Source of the DNA: Paracholeplasma brassicae
GTDB taxonomy: Bacteria > Bacillota_I > Bacilli_A > Acholeplasmatales > UBA5453
Length of the DNA stretch: 64,000 bases
Direction of reading: 5' to 3'
Assembly (NCBI RefSeq): GCF_000967915.1
Contig: NC_022549.1
Span: 1,352,366 to 1,416,365, forward strand
The position numbers and the translations under genes were made by a program. The notes beneath the pieces are model-generated. The model was not told the origin of the DNA and did no database searches. It saw nothing but the letters and a program-made list of their open reading frames with translations. This document shows positions 33,724 through 42,573 of this stretch, piece after piece (position 1 is the stretch's first letter; every line of letters starts with the position of its first letter).

Positions 33724-35430
33724 TTAATTTCGTTCTCTAATTTGTGATTTAACTTTTTCAACATCAAGTCTAGAGACCCGCAGTGGGTTAATCACATTTT
33801 CTGCGATATTAGATAAATGGTCAGCAATTCTTTCTAAGTTTGATAGAATTTCAACGTAATTTGTTTTGGTTGTGAATGCGGCTTCGCCAGATTTTAATCG
33901 TTCAATGTAATTTAGACGGCATTTCTCTTCAATTTTATCAATCAAATCTTCGTATTCAATGACAAGTTTTGCTTTATTGACGTCGTTATGTTCAAAAGCA
34001 TCTAGGGTCAAATCAAACATATACTCTAATTTATCAAAAAACCAAATTAAATCTTCTTTACCGCCTTCAGTTAAGCGTTGATTGTCATTGTAACGTTCTA
34101 AGAAAAATCCAACAAGGTTGTTCAAATGGTCACCGATACGTTCAAAATCTCTGATCGTATCTAAGTCACGTGAAAGTCGGTTTGAATCTCTTTGTGATAA
34201 TTCATTATCACGGACAAGTTTAATCATATAGTCATGTAACCGTTTATCGTAATCATCGAGTTTCTTTTCTAGTTTATCTGACTTGTCTTCTGCGTCTCCA
34301 CTATTTTCAAAGCTATACGCTTTTACTAATTCTAAGTAGGATTTGGCAATCGAACCCATTTGATTTAACCCCTTCTTAACATAAGATAGGGCAAGCGTTG
34401 GGGAACCTTGAAGATAAGATTCGTCAATAATCGATTCAAGTTCATCATTGTATTTTGGTTCTTTAATGATACGAACCGCAATCTTAATAAGATAATCAAT
34501 AAAGAAAAACAAGATAACGGTGGTTACTATGTTCATCAATACGTGCGCAAAAGCAAGTGTTGCCATAGCATAGGGTTCAAAGAATCTTAGTTCAATCCAC
34601 TTAACCGCATGATAATATGGCCATAAGAAAATCAAGAATAAGATGGACCCAAACAAATTAAATAAGATGTGAACCATCGAAACACGTTTGGATTCAATTG
34701 ATCCGTTTAGTGAGGCAAGTAGACCAGTGACTGTCGTTCCGATATTTGCCCCTAAGATCATTGGTAGTGCACCAATCAAACTAAACGTCGCAACACTCTC
34801 ATTTAAATGATAGAGCTTTTGAATAATACCAATTGCCGCAGATGAACTTTGAACAGCCGCTGTAAATAGCGTTCCAAATATCACACCAAATAGCCAAAAG
34901 AAATGGTTTGATGTATTTGAAAACAAATAAAACATTTCTTCAATGAAGTCAGTTTGTACAAATGGGACTAAGCCTACCTCCATGGTATCTAGTCCAAAGA
35001 AAATCAATCCAAAACCAAATAAGACTGCCCCTAAGTTCTTCATAAACTTCTTTGTGAAGAACAAGTATAATACGACACCGATAAATATCATTAATAGACC
35101 ATAGTCTGATATCGGTAGCCCGATGATAACAGACGTAACCGTGGTTCCGATGTTTGCACCAAACATTAAACCGACGGCTTGTTTTAAATTCATTAGACCT
35201 GCACTTACTAATCCAATGACTAAGACAGTTGTCCCTGAGGACGACTGTAATAGAATCGTTAGTAAGAACCCTGTAATAATCCCTGTTAAGGGTGTGGATG
35301 TTGTTTTTTCAATAATAGTTCTTAGTCGGTTCCCAGCTAATTTCTTTAGCCCGTCACCCATTAAGTCAATTCCAAAAAGAAATATTGCTACACCACCAAG
35401 GATGTATAATACACTTTCACCTAATCCCAT
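33724..35430 (-). CDS. Na+/phosphate cotransporter family protein with PhoU-like tail
   Basis: Membrane symporter of the NptA/PhoU type. The first 340 residues contain two inverted repeats of the family, with LLQSSSGTTV and VQSSSAAIGI (QSSS signatures) and GANIGTTVT appearing in each repeat. The last 210 residues are a cytoplasmic helical PhoU-like domain (about 350-560). Imports phosphate with sodium; the tail may sense or regulate. Monocistronic with GGAGG ribosome site and its own terminator. Confidence 0.92.
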   Translation of the reverse strand: MGLGESVLYILGGVAIFLFGIDLMGDGLKKLAGNRLRTIIEKTTSTPLTGIITGFLLTILLQSSSGTTVLVIGLVSAGLMNLKQAVGLMFGANIGTTVTSVIIGLPISDYGLLMIFIGVVLYLFFTKKFMKNLGAVLFGFGLIFFGLDTMEVGLVPFVQTDFIEEMFYLFSNTSNHFFWLFGVIFGTLFTAAVQSSSAAIGIIQKLYHLNESVATFSLIGALPMILGANIGTTVTGLLASLNGSIESKRVSMVHILFNLFGSILFLIFLWPYYHAVKWIELRFFEPYAMATLAFAHVLMNIVTTVILFFFIDYLIKIAVRIIKEPKYNDELESIIDESYLQGSPTLALSYVKKGLNQMGSIAKSYLELVKAYSFENSGDAEDKSDKLEKKLDDYDKRLHDYMIKLVRDNELSQRDSNRLSRDLDTIRDFERIGDHLNNLVGFFLERYNDNQRLTEGGKEDLIWFFDKLEYMFDLTLDAFEHNDVNKAKLVIEYEDLIDKIEEKCRLNYIERLKSGEAAFTTKTNYVEILSNLERIADHLSNIAENVINPLRVSRLDVEKVKSQIRERN

Positions 35431-35567
35431 AACTTACCTCCGTTATTAATCCTATTACATTTTACAATAAAACACACTCAAATAAAACCCTAAAAAAGGA
35501 TTTTAAAAATTAGGTATATACAAAACCCTTGCTTCATCAATCAAAGTGGATAAAAGTAAATTAAAAA

Positions 35568-36707
35568 TCAAATGCTTCTTTTTGAATCTTTAGAAATTGA
35601 TATCAACGTAACAAATGCCATAGAGACAATCCCTATAATGACTAAATAAAGAATTGACGTGGATGATACCATGTCGAGTACTAGTCCAGAACTTAGATGT
35701 CCGACGATTGCTGCTACTCCATAAGAAGTAAACATAACCCCAAAATAACTAGCATATCGATCGATACCGTAGATTGTCTTGATGACTTGTGGCATTAATG
35801 AGAGTAATCCGCCTAGTGAAAACCAAAAAAGACTAAAGGATACCGCAAAAAGACCGATGTAACTTCCTTGGTTTATTAGACCAATTGAAGCACCTGTAAT
35901 TAAAACTATTAGTAAGATAAAACCGTTGATAGTAAACCCAAATCGATCGTGTAAATAACCAAAAAGAGGCCTTGATATACCGTTTCCTAATGCAAAAACT
36001 GTTAAGAGAATGCTAAGATTTCTACTTGAATAACCATAGGCAAGGCCAATTTGCATTGATAAACCAATCATCATGAGACCAATACTAATTGACAACATAA
36101 AGAATATATATAATTTGAAGAAAATACGGTCTTTAGGTAGTTGGTGTTGAACTCTTTTAATTGGCACATCATTATTGTAAACAACCATCAAAGGCATAAT
36201 AAGTACAAATATTAACGCCATTAAACGAAATGCATTGTTTAAGCCAAAGCTTAAGAAATAGCTAATCAATGGTGCAGTTATTACTGGCGAGACACCAAAA
36301 CCAAGTAGCACAAAACCTGTAATCAAACCTGCATGTTTGGATCCAAACTGCTGTATCCTAAATACAGGCACCGTATAGACCATACCGACGCCAAATCCAA
36401 CGATTACACCGTAACTTAAAGTTAATGACCAAATTGATTTGGATTCACTTGCAAGGTAAAATCCCAACACAATTAAAGACAACCCTATAAATGAAATCAA
36501 TCTGACGTTATTTCGTCTGATTAATCTTCCTGTAAGAAACATAGACACTGCATAAAATAAAAGTGCAACCATGTATGGTAATCCACTTAAAAAGAGGTTT
36601 ACTTGATACACCAACCGGATATCTTCTCTAAAGACACTATAGGCATAAACACTTCCCATAAAAATCATAACTAGAAGTCCCACGCATATCTCAATCACTT
36701 TTCTCAT
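35568..36707 (-). CDS. MFS transporter, OFA (oxalate/formate antiporter-like) family
   Basis: Twelve-helix major facilitator of 379 residues. The N-terminus GLLVMIFMGSVYAYSVF and the mid-loop RLIRRNNVRLISF resemble the OFA family; GNGISRPLFGYLHDRFG is the second-half cytoplasmic loop signature. Likely moves a small carboxylate, but the substrate cannot be read from sequence. Good GGAG site at ATG 36707. Single gene between the phosphate symporter and the glycolytic operon. Confidence 0.85.
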   Translation of the reverse strand: MRKVIEICVGLLVMIFMGSVYAYSVFREDIRLVYQVNLFLSGLPYMVALLFYAVSMFLTGRLIRRNNVRLISFIGLSLIVLGFYLASESKSIWSLTLSYGVIVGFGVGMVYTVPVFRIQQFGSKHAGLITGFVLLGFGVSPVITAPLISYFLSFGLNNAFRLMALIFVLIMPLMVVYNNDVPIKRVQHQLPKDRIFFKLYIFFMLSISIGLMMIGLSMQIGLAYGYSSRNLSILLTVFALGNGISRPLFGYLHDRFGFTINGFILLIVLITGASIGLINQGSYIGLFAVSFSLFWFSLGGLLSLMPQVIKTIYGIDRYASYFGVMFTSYGVAAIVGHLSSGLVLDMVSSTSILYLVIIGIVSMAFVTLISISKDSKRSI

Positions 36708-36810
36708 AAAAATTCTCCAATACTTTGAAATTCAAATCTTTTATAGAATAACACAAGATATGGTTCATGACAAGACTTTTAATTATCACCTAAGATCTTT
36801 TGTTGTTATC

Positions 36811-36853
36811 ACGAAAAAAAAGACTACGACGATGTAAAACGTCGATAGTCTTG
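36811..36853 (-). terminator. Terminator of the pfkA-pyk operon
   Basis: Long hairpin (AAGACTACGACG paired with CGTCGATAGTCTT, one bulge) followed on the minus strand by eight Ts. Confidence 0.8.
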
Positions 36854-36863
36854 AAGTTTGTTA

Positions 36864-38249
36864 TTAAAGAGTTTTTAGAGTTAGTTCGCCATCTTTTAAT
36901 ACAACAACTAATGAACCTGCTGTTCCAATTTGATTGGTTACTAACAATTGTGCAGCGGTCATGAAATCGCCTCTTACAATTGGGTGAACACCGTAGTAAA
37001 GCGCTAATCCTCTTGCTTGTCTGTAGTTATCAACAAACGCAACAATTGGACATGCTGGACGGAAACGAGCCGCTTGTTTAGCCACGTCATACCCGTAAGC
37101 GAAAATAGCCGATCCGTTGAATTCTAAGGCAATCTTTGAAGCTGAATGGCCTAAAGCTTCTAAACTAAGTAATCTAGAATTATTTTGATCGTAAGAACCT
37201 TTTAGTCCGTTTTCTAATAATCTTTCATAGTCAACTTCATGTTCGATACGTTCTTGGATTTTAGCCATGATTGAAACAGACTCTAAAGGATAATCCCCTG
37301 CCGCTGATTCACCTGAAAGCATCGTTGCATCGGCACCATCATAAACCACGTGTGCAATGTCAGAAACTTCGGCTCTTGTAGGTCTTGGATTCTTTTGCAT
37401 TGATTCTAACATTTGTGTTGCAACAATAACAACCTTACCACGTGCTTGGCATGATTGAATCATGTGTTTTTGTGCAACTGGTACTTCTTCGGCTGGAATT
37501 TCAGTACCTAAGTCACCACGTGCAACCATGATACCATCAGCAACTTCGATAATTGAATCGACGTTGTCAACACCTTCTTGGTTTTCAATTTTACAAATAA
37601 TTTGTACTCTTTGTCCACCATGTGCATCAAGAATTTCTCTTACTGCAATTACATCTTCTGCTCTTCTTGTAAATGAAGCAGCAATGTAGTCATATTCATT
37701 TTGAGCAGCGAAAATAATATCTTCTCTGTCTTTTTCTGAAATAAAAGGCATATTTAGTACTACGTTTGGAATATTGATTCCACGTCTTGATTTGACCGCA
37801 TGTGTGTTATTAGCAAGTGTTACTAATTCACGTTTTTCTTCGTCTTTCTCAACAACCACTAATTCTAAGTAACCGTCGTCAACACGTACAGTGTCGCCGA
37901 TTTTCATATCGTCGTATAACCCTGGATACGATACAGAGAAGTAAGTTTCATTTCCTAAGACTGGTGTCATAGAAATACGAACGGTTGATCCTTTTTTGAT
38001 TAAAACAGATTTGCTTTCGAATTCACCAGTTCTAATTTCTGGTCCTTTCGTATCTAATAAATACCCAACGGTTGTTCCTAGTTCGATATTTAATTCTTTC
38101 GCTGTTTGTAATCTTCCACCGTGTTCTTCATGTGAACCGTGTGAAAAGTTAAATCTAAATACGTTAACCCCTGCTTTGATTAACTCTCTCATTACATCTT
38201 TTTGTTCGGACGCTGGTCCTAACGTTGCTACTAATTTTGTACTACGCAT
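36864..38249 (-). CDS. pyk: Pyruvate kinase
   Basis: Last ATP-forming step of glycolysis. Motifs: MRSTKLVATLGPASEQ, VFRFNFSHG, the catalytic block IICKIENQEGVDN and MVARGDLGTEIPAEEVP, and ATQMLESM. The frame extends upstream to 38285, but ATG 38249 with a TAGGAGGAAAA site and the standard N-terminus is the true start, giving 461 residues. It lies 19 nt after pfkA, the common Bacillota pfkA-pyk pairing, and lacks the extra C-terminal PEP-utilizing domain seen in Bacillus. Confidence 0.96.
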   Translation of the reverse strand: MRSTKLVATLGPASEQKDVMRELIKAGVNVFRFNFSHGSHEEHGGRLQTAKELNIELGTTVGYLLDTKGPEIRTGEFESKSVLIKKGSTVRISMTPVLGNETYFSVSYPGLYDDMKIGDTVRVDDGYLELVVVEKDEEKRELVTLANNTHAVKSRRGINIPNVVLNMPFISEKDREDIIFAAQNEYDYIAASFTRRAEDVIAVREILDAHGGQRVQIICKIENQEGVDNVDSIIEVADGIMVARGDLGTEIPAEEVPVAQKHMIQSCQARGKVVIVATQMLESMQKNPRPTRAEVSDIAHVVYDGADATMLSGESAAGDYPLESVSIMAKIQERIEHEVDYERLLENGLKGSYDQNNSRLLSLEALGHSASKIALEFNGSAIFAYGYDVAKQAARFRPACPIVAFVDNYRQARGLALYYGVHPIVRGDFMTAAQLLVTNQIGTAGSLVVVLKDGELTLKTL

Positions 38250-38268
38250 AATTTTCCTCCTAATTACC

Positions 38269-39222
38269 CTATGATATTTTCCCAATTAGCTCGTATAAAT
38301 CTTGCATCGATCCGCGATCTCTGTCAAGTGCTTTTTCGTATGGCATATAAACTAAGTCGTTGTGGCTTACACCAACAGCAACACCAGATATACCTTGTTT
38401 AATTAATTCTACTGCATAAGCGCCCATGCGTCCTGCTAAAATACGGTCTTCCGCAACTGGTGATCCACCACGTTGAACATAACCTAAGACCGTTGCACGA
38501 CATGCAAACCCACTTCGTTCAGAAATCTCTTGAGCGAGTTCATAAACGTTGGTTGTATTTTCCGTAATCATGATGATTGCGTTTCTTCTACCTTCGAGTT
38601 TATGTTTTTTCAAGTTTTCAATCATTTTTTCTTTATCCATTGGATGTTCTGGTGTAATGATAAATTCTGCACCACAACTAAGACCCGCAGCAATCGCAAG
38701 ATCCCCACAATGTCTACCCATGGTTTCAACAATCGAACAACGTTGATGAGACGATGCCGTATCTCTTAATTTGTCAACCGCATCCACAATCGTTGCTAAA
38801 GCCGTGTGAAAACCGATGGTATAATCTGTACCACCTAAATCGTTATCAATCGTACCTGGAACGCCGATGGTTGGAAAACCCATTTCATTAAGAGCTAAAG
38901 CGCCCTTATATGAACCATCGCCACCGATGACGATTAATGCTTCAATTCCTTCTTTTCTTAGATTTTCAATCGCAATTTCACGAACTTCTTTTTGTTGAAA
39001 GGAAGTCATTCTTGCTGTACCTAAAACCGTACCGCCTCGACTAAGAATCTCAGAAACACTTTTACGTGTCATTTTTTCAAAATTTCCAGCAACAAGCCCA
39101 CGATAGCCATCATAGACGCCATAAACTTCTATGCCATAGTAAAGACCAGCTCTAACAACTGCTCTTATTGCCGAGTTCATGCCCGGAGCATCGCCACCAG
39201 AGGTTAAAACAGCTATTCTCAT
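38269..39222 (-). CDS. pfkA: ATP-dependent 6-phosphofructokinase
   Basis: Fructose 6-phosphate to fructose 1,6-bisphosphate with ATP. TSGGDAPGMNSAIR, GGDGSYKGA (100-108) with Gly104, PGTIDND (122-128), and VETMGRHCGDLA are all of the ATP-using short clade; 317 residues is typical. GAGGTG at ATG 39222. Forms an operon with pyk. About 150 nt upstream on the other strand begins a pyrophosphate-type phosphofructokinase, so both kinds are encoded back to back. Confidence 0.95.
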   Translation of the reverse strand: MRIAVLTSGGDAPGMNSAIRAVVRAGLYYGIEVYGVYDGYRGLVAGNFEKMTRKSVSEILSRGGTVLGTARMTSFQQKEVREIAIENLRKEGIEALIVIGGDGSYKGALALNEMGFPTIGVPGTIDNDLGGTDYTIGFHTALATIVDAVDKLRDTASSHQRCSIVETMGRHCGDLAIAAGLSCGAEFIITPEHPMDKEKMIENLKKHKLEGRRNAIIMITENTTNVYELAQEISERSGFACRATVLGYVQRGGSPVAEDRILAGRMGAYAVELIKQGISGVAVGVSHNDLVYMPYEKALDRDRGSMQDLYELIGKIS

Positions 39223-39376
39223 ATCTAATCACCTCAAACCGTTGTTATTATATCACTAATTGCCAAAATATATGAGTAAATCATTAATATTTATAAAAGA
39301 AATCGGTTTCAAGGGTTGCAAATTTCAAATATATGATAAAATGGTTATGAAATTCACACGAAAGGAACAGAAAACT

Positions 39377-40621
39377 ATGAAAAATTTAGTAGGTGCAGCA
39401 ATTCTAGGCCAATCAGGTGGTCCAACAAGCGTTATTAACGCAAGTGCTGCAGGCGTATTTATCGAAGCTTTAAAACAACCGAACATCACCGCTGTTTACG
39501 GAGCTAAACACGGAGTTAAGGGAATTCTAAATGAAGAATTCTATGATATTAACAAAGAAGATCTAAAAGAGTTAGAACTTCTTAAGAACACACCATCATC
39601 AATGATCGGTAGCGTTCGTTACAAATTAAAACCACTTAAGAAAGATCCAAGTGATTACCAACGTCTACTTGAAGTATTCAGAAAGTACAACATCCGTTAC
39701 TTCTTCTACAATGGCGGTAATGACTCAATGGATACATGTAATAAGATTTCTAAGTTCTTCAAATCAGAAGGTTACGATTGTAACGTCATCGGTGTTCCTA
39801 AAACAATCGACAATGATTTATTTGGAACCGATCATACCCCAGGTTATGGATCAGCTGCTAAGTATGTAGCAACCACATTAATGGAGTTATACCACGACGC
39901 AACCGTTTATGACACTCCAATGGTAACTGTCGTTGAAGTGATGGGAAGAAACGCTGGTTGGTTAACTGCAGCCGCTCAACTAGCTGTTGCTAAAGGCCAA
40001 GGTCCAGATTTAATCTATCTACCTGAGGTTGCATTCGATTATGATGAATTCTATGCTTCCGTTGCTGAAGTTGTTAAGAGAAAAGGGAAAGCCATTGTGG
40101 TTGTCTCTGAAGGTATTAAAGATAAAGATGGTAAATATGTTCCAGAACATTACACGTCATTATCAAAAGATTCATTCGGACATGCTCAACTTGGTGGTAC
40201 TGCTCAAATTTTAGCTGACCACATCAAAGAACAATTAAACGTCAAAGTACGTGCAATTGAATTCTCACTACTACAACGTTGTGCGGCACACTTAGCTTCT
40301 AAAAACGACGTCAAAGAAGCTTACATGGCTGGTGTTAAAGCCGTAAGAGCTGCTGTCAAAGGTTCAACCGATAAAATGGTTGGTTTTGAACGCGTTTCAT
40401 CAAACCCATACAAGATTAAATACAAACTAGTCTCACTAGCAAAAGCAGCAAACACAGAAAAAGTGGTACCTGCTGAATGGATTCTACCTAATGGTAAAGG
40501 CTTAACTCAAGAATACGTTGATTATGCGCTTCCGTTAATTCAAGGCGACGACAAAGCACCGCTTGTTGATGGTCTACCAAGATTCGCTAATTTGAAAAAA
40601 ATATTAGTCGAAAAGAAATAG
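39377..40621 (+). CDS. pfp: Pyrophosphate-dependent 6-phosphofructokinase
   Basis: Phosphofructokinase that uses PPi and is reversible. In the two positions that decide the phosphoryl donor it has Asp (GGNDSMD, Asp116, where ATP enzymes have Gly104) and Lys (PKTIDND, Lys142), the PPi pattern; VVEVMGRNAGWL binds the sugar phosphate. An upstream in-frame ATG (39260) is too far; ATG 39377 has AAAGGAA upstream and matches the family N-terminus, giving 414 residues. Acholeplasmas are known for PPi-PFK. Divergent from pfkA, ends in a strong terminator. PPi rather than ATP use is a well supported inference from these two residues. Confidence 0.92.
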   Translation: MKNLVGAAILGQSGGPTSVINASAAGVFIEALKQPNITAVYGAKHGVKGILNEEFYDINKEDLKELELLKNTPSSMIGSVRYKLKPLKKDPSDYQRLLEVFRKYNIRYFFYNGGNDSMDTCNKISKFFKSEGYDCNVIGVPKTIDNDLFGTDHTPGYGSAAKYVATTLMELYHDATVYDTPMVTVVEVMGRNAGWLTAAAQLAVAKGQGPDLIYLPEVAFDYDEFYASVAEVVKRKGKAIVVVSEGIKDKDGKYVPEHYTSLSKDSFGHAQLGGTAQILADHIKEQLNVKVRAIEFSLLQRCAAHLASKNDVKEAYMAGVKAVRAAVKGSTDKMVGFERVSSNPYKIKYKLVSLAKAANTEKVVPAEWILPNGKGLTQEYVDYALPLIQGDDKAPLVDGLPRFANLKKILVEKK

Positions 40622-40631
40622 TCTTTATAAA

Positions 40632-40668
40632 TAACATTTGAAGAATTCAAGCTTCAAATGTTTTTTTC
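40632..40668 (+). terminator. Terminator of pfp
   Basis: Perfect stem AACATTTGAAG / CTTCAAATGTT (40633-40643, 40652-40662) followed by seven Ts. Confidence 0.85.
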
Positions 40669-40754
40669 TCTTGTTTGTCTGTATGATTGTTGTATAATAA
40701 TAGTATTGCAAAGTCAATTTAAGGACTTATGATCAATTTAGGAGGTTCTAGTTT

Positions 40755-41744
40755 ATGGATTTACTCATACCGTTTTTGGTATTGGTGTTTGGATTTATCG
40801 TTTTAGTTAAAGGTGCTGATTTGTTCGTCGATGGGGCATCAAGCATCGCTCGTTTTTTTAAAGTCTCCCCACTGATTATTGGTTTAACGGTGGTCGCGTT
40901 TGGAACATCCTTGCCTGAGGCAGCAGTTAGTATCACCTCTGCGATTAAAGGCGTTGATGACGTTGCGTTTGGTAATGTGGTTGGATCAAATATTTTTAAT
41001 ATGTTGCCCATACTTGGGATTTCTGCGATGGTTTTCCCACTCACAGTAAATAAAGATCTTCTCAAACGTGATTTTCCAATTGCCTTACTCACCGTCCTGA
41101 TTTTAATCCCAATGTTTTTCTTTGGCGGTAGTGGCAATCAAATCACTCGCATCGAAGGTCTAATCATTATTTTATTCTTTATTGCATTCTTATATATCTT
41201 ATTTGACCACGCGAAAAAAAATCCACATGGGGAAGAATTATTGTTAGGTGCACTAGAAACTACAGAGGTTCAACCAGAAGCAATTAATGTAAAGAAAAAC
41301 ACGATCATCACTTTAATTGGGATGGTTGGTATTGCAGGTGGCGGTTTAATGGTCACTGAAGGCGCGAAAGAAATTGCCATCTCACTTGGCATGTCTGAAT
41401 GGCTTGTTGGGCTTACAATTGTATCTTTGGGTACTTCACTGCCTGAGCTCGTCACTTCGATTGTTGCCTCAATGAAGAAACAAAATGAGATTGCGATTGG
41501 AAATATTGTTGGTTCAAACATCTTTAATGTTCTTTTCATCCTAGGTGCTACCGCCGTAATTTCTGGCGTCTCAATTAACCCACAAGCGTTATTTGATTTG
41601 ATATTTGTCGTCGGTGTCACAATTGTTGTCTTCTTGTTTGCTTATACAAGTAAAAAGATTACACGCTTAGAAGGCTTGTTGTTGATTTTAATGTATGTCG
41701 GCTATTTTACCTACATCCTATTAAGAGATCTAGGTAAGTTATAA
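40755..41744 (+). CDS. CaCA-family calcium/sodium antiporter (first copy)
   Basis: Ten-helix cation exchanger of the YrbG type. Two alpha-repeats are visible: GTSLPEAAVSITSAIKG with GNVVGSNIFN, and GTSLPELVTSIVASMKK with GNIVGSNIFN. The acidic residues of both repeats are intact, so it should exchange Ca2+ for Na+ or K+. GGAGG before ATG 40755; a TATAAT at 40693 with TTGTTT 16 nt upstream is a plausible promoter. A close paralog sits at 50883-51866. Confidence 0.9.
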   Translation: MDLLIPFLVLVFGFIVLVKGADLFVDGASSIARFFKVSPLIIGLTVVAFGTSLPEAAVSITSAIKGVDDVAFGNVVGSNIFNMLPILGISAMVFPLTVNKDLLKRDFPIALLTVLILIPMFFFGGSGNQITRIEGLIIILFFIAFLYILFDHAKKNPHGEELLLGALETTEVQPEAINVKKNTIITLIGMVGIAGGGLMVTEGAKEIAISLGMSEWLVGLTIVSLGTSLPELVTSIVASMKKQNEIAIGNIVGSNIFNVLFILGATAVISGVSINPQALFDLIFVVGVTIVVFLFAYTSKKITRLEGLLLILMYVGYFTYILLRDLGKL

Positions 41745-41745
41745 A

Positions 41746-41798
41746 ATAAAAATCCATTGAATGAGACCTTTATCGTCTCTATTTCAATGGATTTTTTT
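41746..41798. terminator. Bidirectional terminator between CaCA and esterase genes
   Basis: A 13-bp outer stem (41748-41760 with 41784-41796) plus an inner GAGAC/GTCTC stem and T runs on both sides, between convergent genes. Confidence 0.85.
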
Positions 41799-41799
41799 A

Positions 41800-42573
41800 T
41801 TAATTAAATTCTTGATTTAACCAGGATATTACTAAATTTGCCCAGCTAGAAAAATGAGCATTCTCTCTTTCATATTCTAGTGGTGTACCGAGGTAATCGT
41901 CTTTAACAACCGATTTAGTGCCTAAACTTAGCCCATGTTCACCTTGATCATATAAATGTAGTTCACATTTTACTTGATGGCGATTTAAAGCCTCAAAAAA
42001 GACTAGGCTGTTTTGATAACAAACCGCTTGGTCAGCAATCGTGTGAAATAAGAAAGTTTTCGGGGTGTCTGTTGAGACAAAATTTTCTAGCGAGAATAAA
42101 TGCCTTGTCTCATCTGTCGTTTCTTTAAATAAACGTGTGATCGAATCTTCGTGAGCGATGCCCTTTTTTCCACTAATCACTGGATAAGCGAGCACAAGTC
42201 CATCCGGTCTCGCTTCTAAATCAATTTGATTAAACAGCACACCGAGTCTTGCCACATAGTGGCCACCACTTGAAAAACCCATTAGTATTACCTTGTTTTT
42301 CGCAATATGATAGTCGTTTGAATGTTTTTTAATATGACTGACAAATTGCGCAAGCTCTACCGTGGTCTTCTCATGTGTGAGAAGCGTCTCACGGTAGTAT
42401 ACAATGGCGGCATGAAAACCATTTGAGTTCATCAACTCCACGATTGGCATTGCTTCTCTTTTTGAAGTGTGTCTGTAGCCACCACCAGGCGCGATTAAAA
42501 TAAGTGGTCTTGTTTCTTGATCTAATAAATGCAATTCTACGTAATTATTCGTGTCAAACTGTATTTTATTCAT
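41800..42573 (-). CDS. Alpha/beta hydrolase (acetylesterase-like)
   Basis: 257 residues; cytoplasmic. LILIAPGGGYRHTS is the oxyanion loop (GGGY), GFSSGGHYVA holds the nucleophile Ser, and HLYDQGEHGLS the His; the charge-relay Asp is likely in TIADQAVCY. Resembles acetylxylan esterase/BD-FAE-type esterases. The longer frame starts 7 codons earlier without support; ATG 42573 overlaps the dnaE stop (ATGAATAA). The pairing with dnaE is probably just transcriptional. Substrate unknown. Confidence 0.85.
   Translation of the reverse strand: MNKIQFDTNNYVELHLLDQETRPLILIAPGGGYRHTSKREAMPIVELMNSNGFHAAIVYYRETLLTHEKTTVELAQFVSHIKKHSNDYHIAKNKVILMGFSSGGHYVARLGVLFNQIDLEARPDGLVLAYPVISGKKGIAHEDSITRLFKETTDETRHLFSLENFVSTDTPKTFLFHTIADQAVCYQNSLVFFEALNRHQVKCELHLYDQGEHGLSLGTKSVVKDDYLGTPLEYERENAHFSSWANLVISWLNQEFN

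Noticed and set aside
39260-39376. Longer N-terminus for the PPi-PFK
   Set aside because: The extra 39 residues do not belong to the family and a ribosome site precedes the ATG at 39377.
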